Shown piece after piece: positions 54,661-62,400 of a stretch of 64,000 nt of DNA (within the stretch, counting starts at the first letter, position 1; the number at the start of each line of letters is the position of its first letter). The notes beneath the pieces are model-generated. The model had not been told where the DNA came from, ran no database searches, and saw only the letters and a list, made by a program, of their open reading frames with translations. The DNA comes from Gammaproteobacteria bacterium. GTDB taxonomy: Bacteria; Pseudomonadota; Gammaproteobacteria; Pseudomonadales; Alcanivoracaceae. The position numbers were made by a program, and so were the translations under genes. The stretch spans positions 52,865-116,864 of the forward strand of contig JAGPVL010000022.1 in the NCBI GenBank assembly GCA_018067045.1, read 5' to 3'.

Positions 54661-55371
54661 ATGAAAAAATTACTCGTACCATTGTGTGCAGCATTGTTAG
54701 CCTCGAATGCAGCGTATGCTGATAGCTATGTTCGGGCTGCTTATTCGCAAGCAACTTATGACGATCAAGATTTAAGCATCAGTGTCGCTGGTGGTGGTGG
54801 GACGTTGCTTTTTGATGGTTATGATCACGGCAGCACTGGCTATTTCTCACTTGCGTACGGCATGTCTTTTTCCGACAAGATTAGTGCAGAGATTGAGCTT
54901 GCGTATCCGATGTCTGATAAAGAGTCGGATTCTGTCGCAGTCAGCGCGGGAGCCCCTCCAGCAGTGCCGGGCACGTTTGAGCTAGAGGCGGAAAGTCTTC
55001 AGTTGTCTATCAATGGCGTTTACCACTTCATGGAGCGTAAAGAAGGCGGATTAGACCCTTACGTTCTGGCAGGCATCGGTATTGCCGATAACAGCATTGA
55101 AGGTCAGCGTGTCACTTTAACGCCTACTAACTTTGCAACAGTTGGAGATGGTGACGGCACTGAATTTATGTATAAGTTCGGTGCAGGCATTGGTTACCAT
55201 ATAAACGACAAGATGACGGTTGACTTGTCAGTGACCTATGTCGATGCGGGTACGGTAGAGAGTGAGAAAGTTGCGTATGGCACGACGCCGACGCCGTTTC
55301 CTCTTTCCGAGGCATTAGAGTTTGAACTTGAAACGATTAACTATGGCCTCGGCTTTAGTTACGCTCTGTAA
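54661..55371 (+). CDS. Small outer-membrane beta-barrel protein (OmpW/opacity-like)
   Basis: This 236-residue protein has a signal peptide ending AAYA before DSYVRAAYSQ and alternating beta strands ending in aromatic residues, with the C-terminal beta-signal YGLGFSYAL. The repeated DPYVLAGIGIAD and YKFGAGIGYHINDKM segments match the porin/opacity-type eight-stranded barrel family. No specific function follows. The frame extends seven residues further, but ATG 54661 has AAAGGA before it. Its transcript ends at a strong bidirectional terminator. Confidence 0.88.
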   Translation: MKKLLVPLCAALLASNAAYADSYVRAAYSQATYDDQDLSISVAGGGGTLLFDGYDHGSTGYFSLAYGMSFSDKISAEIELAYPMSDKESDSVAVSAGAPPAVPGTFELEAESLQLSINGVYHFMERKEGGLDPYVLAGIGIADNSIEGQRVTLTPTNFATVGDGDGTEFMYKFGAGIGYHINDKMTVDLSVTYVDAGTVESEKVAYGTTPTPFPLSEALEFELETINYGLGFSYAL

Positions 55372-55386
55372 AAGAGTGGGATAAAT

Positions 55387-55415
55387 AAAAAGCCGCTCAA
55401 TTGAGCGGCTTTTTA
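55387..55415. terminator. Bidirectional terminator between the barrel gene and the flavin reductase
   Basis: AAAAAGCCGCTCAA (55387-55400) is followed without a gap by its complement TTGAGCGGCTTTTT (55401-55414), a 14-bp-arm palindrome. The flanking A/T runs serve both convergent transcripts. Confidence 0.93.
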
Positions 55416-55445
55416 TTGTCTGCTTTTTATGCCTAGTTAGTCCGC

Positions 55446-56441
55446 TTACTCAGCGCGTGGCGCATAATCATATACGTCGGAATGAATGTGCTCAGCGGGT
55501 ACGCCGGCGCCAACGAGCGCATCAAAAACGGCCCAGGCCATTGGCGGAGAGCCGCCAACATAGAAGATAGGTTCCGCTGGCGTGTGCAAATCTTTCAGAA
55601 CGGCTTCGTGAATGAGGCCGAAGAAAAAGTCATCGCGTTTTTCTTCAGATAATGCGGGAATATATTTTAAATTGGGTAGTTCTGCATCAAGCGCTTTTGC
55701 GGCATCGGCCAGATACATGTCGGTTTGTGTGCGTGCGCCCCAGTACAAATGAATCGGTAGGCGAAAGTGCTCGTTGCGTAGATGTTCGAGCATTGCTTTG
55801 ATTGGGGCAAAGCCTGTAGATCCGCAGATCAGCCAGATCGGCCTTTCCGGTAGCGCGGCCAGGTGCCGGGTGCCGCCGGGTAGACGTACTTTCACTAGAC
55901 TATCGTTTTGCAGTGCCGCAATAACGTCTAGTGATGATGAGTTTTCATGGTGATAGCGAACATGCAATTCGAGGTCGCGACCGCTGGGTGCATTAGCGAT
56001 TGAGAACGCGCAATCGCCGAATGGAAAGAGAAGCTCTAAGTATTGGCCCGCGTGCCAACGCGGCACTTTGCCGGCGGGCAGCCTTAGCATGACGCGGCTA
56101 ACGTCGTCACTTAGCGGTGTAATTTCGGTGATCTGACAAGTTACTTCGTGGACCGGTAATTCACCCGGTGCTCTGATATCCGGCACACTGATCTCGCAGT
56201 CGGTTAACGCATGAGCTAGGCAGTATAGCACTCGTGTGCTGTCAGTTTCGCCCGCATGAATGGTGTGGTCTTTGCGGGCAATATGGACGCTGCCTTTCAG
56301 GAGCGTGCCTTGGCAGCGTTCGCAGACACCGTTACGGCACGCAGCAGGGAAAGAAAAGCTGGCGCGTAACCCTGCTTCAAGAATGGTTTCGTCGCTGTCG
56401 ACGCCGAAACTGCCGACTAGGGGGATATTGATGCGTTTCAT
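55446..56441 (-). CDS. 2Fe-2S flavin reductase (CDP-6-deoxy-delta-3,4-glucoseen reductase-like)
   Basis: This 331-residue reductase couples a plant-type ferredoxin domain to an FAD/NAD module. The cluster ligands are C35, C40, C43 and C74 (CRNGVCERC and VLYCLA). The FAD segment is FSIANAPS preceded by GQYLELL, and the NAD part shows CGSTGFAPIKAMLEHL and FYVGGSPPM. Such proteins pass electrons from NAD(P)H to an oxygenase or dehydratase. The partner is not next to it. Confidence 0.93.
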   Translation of the reverse strand: MKRINIPLVGSFGVDSDETILEAGLRASFSFPAACRNGVCERCQGTLLKGSVHIARKDHTIHAGETDSTRVLYCLAHALTDCEISVPDIRAPGELPVHEVTCQITEITPLSDDVSRVMLRLPAGKVPRWHAGQYLELLFPFGDCAFSIANAPSGRDLELHVRYHHENSSSLDVIAALQNDSLVKVRLPGGTRHLAALPERPIWLICGSTGFAPIKAMLEHLRNEHFRLPIHLYWGARTQTDMYLADAAKALDAELPNLKYIPALSEEKRDDFFFGLIHEAVLKDLHTPAEPIFYVGGSPPMAWAVFDALVGAGVPAEHIHSDVYDYAPRAE

Positions 56442-56497
56442 TGCGTATGCGGCCGGGCCTGTCGAGGCAGCCTGTGCGAAGCTGCCTCACAGTAGGC

Positions 56498-57151
56498 CTA
56501 GAACCGGTCGACACCGTGCTGGCCGCCGACGAGCACTACGTCAGCGGGTCGGCAGGCAAACAGTCCATTACAGACGACGCCAGCAATACCGTTAATGTGC
56601 TCTTCAAGCTTAATGGCTCGGTCAATTTCAAGGTTGCGCACATCGATAATCAAGTTGCCGTTGTCGGTGATAAAGTTCTCGCGTAGCACGGGCTGGCCGC
56701 CGAGCGCGGCAAGTTTTCGAGCGACATACGAGCGCGCCATAGGGATGACTTCAACAGGCAACGGAAATTCACCAAGGCGCTTCACAACCTTGCTTTCATC
56801 GACGATACAAATAAATCGTCCCGCGACAGCGGCAACAATTTTTTCCCGGGTGAGTGCGCCGCCGCCGCCCTTAATCATTTCGCGGTGGGCGTTCACTTCA
56901 TCGGCGCCGTCCACATAGATTGGCATGTCAGAGACGCTATTGAGTTCGAATACCTCGATACCGTGACTGCGTAGGCGCTCGGCGCTGGCTTCGCTGCTAG
57001 CAACGGCGCCTTTAATACGGTCTTTCATGCCCGCCAACGCATCAATAAAGAAGTTTGCCGTGCTGCCGGTGCCGATGCCAACAATGGTACCCGGCTCAAC
57101 AAAGGATAAGGCGGCTTCGGCGGTGGCTTTTTTGTATGCATTCTGGCTCAT
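56498..57151 (-). CDS. rpiA: Ribose-5-phosphate isomerase A
   Basis: RpiA interconverts ribose 5-phosphate and ribulose 5-phosphate. The 217-residue protein has [15 protein letters not shown], then [21 protein letters not shown] with the catalytic Asp/Glu region, and [10 protein letters not shown] near the end. Length matches the family. It lies 56 bp downstream of nothing else on its strand and stands alone, upstream of the flavin reductase in transcription order. Confidence 0.97.
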   Translation of the reverse strand: MSQNAYKKATAEAALSFVEPGTIVGIGTGSTANFFIDALAGMKDRIKGAVASSEASAERLRSHGIEVFELNSVSDMPIYVDGADEVNAHREMIKGGGGALTREKIVAAVAGRFICIVDESKVVKRLGEFPLPVEVIPMARSYVARKLAALGGQPVLRENFITDNGNLIIDVRNLEIDRAIKLEEHINGIAGVVCNGLFACRPADVVLVGGQHGVDRF

Positions 57152-57310
57152 GAGCTGCTCCTATATAAGCGAGCGTGCAGTATAACGGATAGCGCTGCTG
57201 GATGTTCTGTCGCCTGTTTCGAGATTGACGGTCTAGCGTGCCTGCAGGCGATTGGGGCTCCATTCAATTCAAAGCCTATCGCCTGCGGGGGATGCCCTAA
57301 TCAGGGAGGA

Positions 57311-57703
57311 CTAGAACTTCAGGCCTAGCTTATCGTCAACACTAAACTTTCCGGCGCCAAACGCGACTATGTACAGCAGCCCACCCGCCATGGCGATGTT
57401 CTTCATGAACAAAATGCTTTGCATTTGGTCGGCGAAATTACTGTGAAAAATCATCGCCGCCACGACGCTGAAGATGGCCAGACCAGCCGCCGCCGTACGG
57501 GTGAGGAAACCCGCAATCAGCGCAATACCGCCACCCAGTTCAGCAAAGATAACCAGCGGGAGCAGAAATGCTGGCACATTAAAGGCTTGCATATATTGCA
57601 GCGTACCATCATAGCCTCCGATCTTGCTGTAACCCGCGGTGACGAATATAAGGGCGAGCAAAATGCGGCCGCTGAGTGTTATGTAAGGGATAGTGCGTTC
57701 CAT
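57311..57703 (-). CDS. DoxX family membrane protein
   Basis: This 130-residue inner-membrane protein has four hydrophobic helices and the DoxX pattern: LLALIFVTAGYSKIGGYD in helix 1, LPLVIFAELGGGIALIAGF and LFMKNIAMAGGLLYIVAFG near the end. DoxX proteins are linked to thiol or oxidative stress and quinone-related redox in other bacteria. The start ATG at 57703 has AAAGGAGA nearby. A perfect inverted repeat sits 82 bp upstream. Confidence 0.92.
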   Translation of the reverse strand: MERTIPYITLSGRILLALIFVTAGYSKIGGYDGTLQYMQAFNVPAFLLPLVIFAELGGGIALIAGFLTRTAAAGLAIFSVVAAMIFHSNFADQMQSILFMKNIAMAGGLLYIVAFGAGKFSVDDKLGLKF

Positions 57704-57784
57704 GATGTGTCTCCTTTATACATGCAGTGATAAAGCAAAATAGTAAGGGATCGTGGGTACCCTGAGAATGGCATCTAGCAGCGC

Positions 57785-57811
57785 AATTAGATCAGAAAAT
57801 CTGATCTAATT
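57785..57811. promoter_or_regulatory. Perfect 12-bp inverted repeat, candidate operator of the DoxX gene
   Basis: AATTAGATCAGA (57785-57796) and TCTGATCTAATT (57800-57811) are exactly complementary with a 3-bp AAA spacer. The arrangement 82 bp before the DoxX start and the lack of a GC-rich stem suggest a dimeric regulator site rather than a terminator. Confidence 0.6.
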
Positions 57812-58105
57812 TGTTGCGTAGCGCAATCCTTCTGCTTCGCCAAGATTATTGATAATAGGGGTTAGTCAGTAATAGCTATTCAGGTTGGGTCGTAGACAAT
57901 GAGTCAGTCAGCGGATCGATCCGATCAATAGTATTGAATTTGCACTGCTGCGAACGGCAAGCCCTAAAGTGTTGGCGCGTCTCTAGGTGGTAAGGTGGTT
58001 ATGGCGGATAGAGCTGAATGGGATGCATGGAGTAGGGGGTAACGACGGATTTCGCTTTGGGATATGTTTTCAAAGAGCCGGACTATAAAGACGTTTCCAC
58101 ATTTT
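57812..58105. other. Intergenic region, no gene seen
   Basis: Together with 57704-57784 this gives about 400 bp between the DoxX gene and the methyltransferase. No credible ORF or RNA was seen besides the inverted repeat at 57785. Confidence 0.5.
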
Positions 58106-58792
58106 TCAGACAGCAAGGGTGTCGCGGTTATAGCGCATGACCTTTCCTTTAAAGCCCAGAGAAGCATAAAAAACTTTGTTCGGTATGTCTGTGTTTGAGG
58201 AAAATCCTTTTGCTTCCATTCGACGATTAAACTTTCCGCCAAACTTCCTTCCGCCATCGACCATAATAATATTTGAAGTCGTTTCGCAGTGACGATGAAT
58301 AAACTCACAAAGCAATTCTGGATGCTCCGCTTCATAAAGCAGGTCGCTACCGATGATTAAATCAAACAACCCAAAGTTGGTTTCAACGTCTGTCCAATCG
58401 CATAGTGAAAATTGTGTCGCGTGGATTTTGTTGATGAACGAGTTGTGCGCCATAAATGTTTGCGCAGTCGGGTGATGATCGGTTGCGGTAATTTGGGCGC
58501 CTCGTTCAGTGGCAATCATGCTGGCAATACCTAAGCCGCAGCCCAATTCAAGAATGCGCAGTCCTTCGATATTTTGTCTGCACATAATGTCCGCGAGAAT
58601 AAGCCCGGCGGGCCAAACTTGTCCGAAGAGTGGCCACGAGGCAGAGGAGATGTTGGCGCGGCCTGCTTCGTTGTTGGGGTCATAGTATTGACGTCGATCT
58701 TTCAATGACTGGATTTGGTAATCCTTGCCGCCAATAGAATGCGTTTCTGTCATGGTCAGATAGGGCGTGGAGTCGGGCACAATTTTACTCAT
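58106..58792 (-). CDS. Class I SAM-dependent methyltransferase (lysine-methyltransferase-16-like)
   Basis: This protein of about 229 residues has the SAM-binding ILELGCGLGIASM and the acidic loop ATDHHP, preceded by SSASWPLFGQVWPAGLILAD, a segment typical of the Methyltransf_16/nicotinamide-N-methyltransferase-like family. FDLIIGSDLLYEAEH is the motif IV region. It probably methylates a protein or small molecule. ATG 58792 is preferred; 58753 is possible, and the upstream 58912 start seems too long. Confidence 0.85.
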   Translation of the reverse strand: MSKIVPDSTPYLTMTETHSIGGKDYQIQSLKDRRQYYDPNNEAGRANISSASWPLFGQVWPAGLILADIMCRQNIEGLRILELGCGLGIASMIATERGAQITATDHHPTAQTFMAHNSFINKIHATQFSLCDWTDVETNFGLFDLIIGSDLLYEAEHPELLCEFIHRHCETTSNIIMVDGGRKFGGKFNRRMEAKGFSSNTDIPNKVFYASLGFKGKVMRYNRDTLAV

Positions 58793-59121
58793 CGTCAGGT
58801 GACTGATTGAGTATGAGCAAGTCAGCGGCGTCTTTGCGAAGCGGGGGAACGTGTGGGTGTCAGGCAGTTGTGAGCGTTGCGGCCTGAGCATACGTTGCCC
58901 GAGTGCGCGCAAAGTGTGGCGCTGCGACCGAGATGGACATATCCATTAGCTTCGATACTACGGGCTATGCTGATGCATTAGGACTTTATCGGATGGACGG
59001 TTTGTTTCTGAGTCGGAAGATTCATTGGCATGGCGGTGTTTTCTGGGCGCTGCGACGGCCTTGGGATATTGGCAATGTCGATAACGCAGCACCCATTGTG
59101 ATTTCATCCCGCTCTATTTGA

Positions 59122-59498
59122 TATTGATTGTGATGACGCGCGGTTAATTGTGCTTGTCGGCCAGCCGTTAAGACTAATGGCTTAGCGGACGGTGAGGCGA
59201 TAATACTGCGAGCATTGCTATAGGTCTTCTTTCCTCATTCTTTCTTCCTGATACGTATGCCTGAAATTTTGCTGTTCTCGCCATTTGGCTGATTTTGAAC
59301 AGCCCTTGGCGGCCAAAAGTATTGTTCGTACTAGTGATATATGAAGAAATTGTCGGCCGTGTTGCTGTTTGCGTCTGGGACTTCCAGCCTTTTTCCGCAA
59401 GGCTTCCGGTGAATATTTCAATAAAGCTTTCTATAAAGAAAGCGATAAAAACCGCCATTTAAAAGGCGAATAAAAAGAATAACAATGGAGATAAGCGC
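59122..59498. other. Intergenic region before the repeat lipoprotein
   Basis: About 375 bp without a credible gene on either strand. The A/T-rich end (59440-59490) with AATGGAG before the ATG probably holds the promoter and RBS of the downstream lipoprotein gene. Confidence 0.5.
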
Positions 59499-62400
59499 AT
59501 GTTGATGCTGCCTAGGCTTGGTGTAGTTTTCCTGTTGCTTGCGCTGCAGTCGCTAGTACTCGTCGGTTGCTCCGATGGCGAAGCTAAGATAGTGGACACC
59601 GGTACATACACTGACACCGGTGATAACCCAGATAATGTTGCCCCGCTTATTGTGTCGACGGCGCCACTCAGCGCCACCGAAGATACCCTTTACACCTATC
59701 AACTCGCTGTAACCGATCCTGACGATGCCAACAATGGCGTCGACCTGCGCTATGCCTTAACGCAAGCGCCAGCCGGCATGACAATCAACGCAACAGGCCT
59801 TATTTCTTGGATGCCGACCGAAGGGGTTAGCAGTGCAACGGTTCAGGTTGGTGTTATCGATGGCGGAGAAAACGGCGCTGGGCCTGCGGTGCAGTCTTTT
59901 AATATTTCAGTTACCGCAGTAAACGATGCGCCGCTAATCTCCTCGGCGGCGTCTACGTCTGCCGTTGTCGGTAGCGAATATCAGTATCAAATTATCGTGA
60001 CGGATACGGACGATAGTAATAACGGCACGGACATTAGTTTCACTTTGACGCAAGCGCCAGCAGGTATGACTGTCTCTGCGACGGGACTTGTGCGCTGGAT
60101 GCCGGCGTTAGGTGGTAGTAGTGAGGGCGTGACCGTTGTTGTTTCTGACGGCGGCGAAGATGGTGCGCTCCCTGCCACCCAAACTTATTCCATTGCTGTC
60201 GCGGCAACGAACGTCGCGCCAGTGATTACATCGGCAGCGGTGACCAGCGCGACGGAAGGCGCGGCGTACAATTATGCGGTTACCGTGGATGATATTGATG
60301 ATGCGAATAACGGTACAGATCTCACCTTTACGCTAACGCAGGCTCCTGGCGGCATGGTCGTGTCATCGACGGGCGTTATTTCCTGGACGCCGGGTGAAGG
60401 TGGTGCATTGCCATGGAGTAGTGCTGTTACGGTACAGGTTGCTGATGGTGGCGAGAGTGGTTCTGTTGCGGCTACGCAAACATTTAACGTAAACGTGACG
60501 CCGGTTAATAACGCGCCGGTTATTATGTCAACGGCACTCACTTCAGCAACAGAAGACAGCCCTTATAGCTATCAGTTGGTTGCGGTGGATTCTGATGATG
60601 CTGCTGCAGAGCTTAGTTTTTCACTAACGGCGTCACCTGTGGGCATGACTATCTCGCCTGCAGGTTTAATCGAATGGGTGCCTACCGACGGCGTTACTAG
60701 TGCGGACGTGACGGCACAAGTTGCCGATGGTGGCGAAGATGGCGCGGTTGCTGCGACACAAAGTTGGACCGTCGCGATTGATGGCATTAATGACGCGCCA
60801 GTTATTTCATCTTCTGCACTAACTGATGCAACGGAGGGCGTTGAGTATCAATACGCATTGTCTGTTACAGACCCTGATGACGACAATAATGGCTCTGATT
60901 TAACTTTCCAATTAGTGACCGCGCCAGCGGGAATGTTAATTTCAAATCTGGGTGTTATTACTTGGACGCCAGAAGAAGGCGGCGCGACCTTGTGGACAGA
61001 GAGTGTCACTGTCGAAGTTGCTGATGGTGGTGAAGATGGCGCAAGCGCAGTGCAGCAAAGCTGGGTTGTGAGTGTTACGCCCGTTAATAATGCGCCAACC
61101 ATCACGCAATCCAGCCCGATCTCTGTGTCGATGTCAGAAGATAGTGCGCCCATTGCGTTTTCCCTAACATTGGATGCGACGGACACAGACAGTGCGCTGC
61201 TAACGTGGAGCATTATTGGTGCGGCGGCGAATGGTAGCGCGTCGGTGGTCGGTGCCGCCGAAACAGCTTCTGGCGAAGGCCAGGCGATTGATTACGCGCC
61301 GAATGCGGGCTTTGTCGGTGATGATAGTTTTGTTGTGCGTGTTAGTGATGGCGAGTTATTTTCAGATATTAGCGTGAACGTTTCGATTGGTGCCATTAAT
61401 AACGCACCGACAATTACTTCCGTTGCGCCGCTAATCGCAACAGAAGATACGCCGTATCAATATCAACTTGCGGTAAATGATCCGGATGATGATAACGACG
61501 GTAGTGCTTTAACGTTCTCCTTAATTCAATCGCCTGCGGGAATGACGGTTTCTAGCACTGGTTTAATTGAGTGGCTGCCGCTAGAAGGTGATAGCAGCGC
61601 AACGGTTTCTGTTGAAGTGGCCGACGGCGGTGAAGACGGTGCCGTGGCCGCTACGCAAAATTGGGTCATTAATGTCACTGCGGTTAACGATGCGCCGGTT
61701 ATTACGTCGGTTGCGCCAACGTCGGCCGTTGAGGCATTGCTGTATCAATATCAAGTGACCGTGACAGATCCAGATGATCTGAACAACGGCGTCGACTTGT
61801 CGTTCTCGTTGGGTGGCGGAGCGCCTGCTGGAATGACAATCTCCGCAACCGGTTTGATAAGTTGGATGCCGACTCCAGGTGCGGGAGTGGTAGCGGTCGA
61901 TCTATTTGTTGCCGATGGCGGTGAAGATGGTACGGCCGCAGCAACACAGTCTTGGACAATTTCGGTTGGTGATGTAAACAACGCGCCGGCGATTACGTCG
62001 GTTGCGCCAACGAGTGCAACAGAAGGCAACGTTTATAGTTATCAGCTTGTCGTTAATGATCCAGACGACGCGAACAACGGCACTGACTTAACCTTCTCCC
62101 TTGGTGCTGGCGCACCGATTGGCATGACGATTTCGTCTACTGGCTTGATTGCCTGGACTCCCCCAGACGGCGTCACGAGTGCAAACGTTTCTGTTCAAGT
62201 TGCTGACGGCGGCGAAAACGGCGCCGCGGCTGCAACGCAAACGTGGGTGATTACGGTGGGTGGGGTGAACGACGCGCCAACCATTACTTCCAGCGCGCCA
62301 CTCAGCGCAACGGAAGACCAGCTTTATCAGTATCAACTGAGCGTTAACGATCCAGATGACGCAAACGACGGCGCATCGTTAACCTATTCCTTGTTGGCAT

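Noticed and set aside
58903..59121. Plus-strand ORF of 72 codons
   Set aside because: No family pattern, no RBS, and its 5' end overlaps the leader of the methyltransferase gene. A real small protein from the internal ATG cannot be fully excluded.
59174..59458. Minus-strand ORF of 94 codons in the gap before the repeat lipoprotein
   Set aside because: One hydrophobic start segment but no RBS or conserved pattern; it would place its start inside the likely promoter of the lipoprotein gene.
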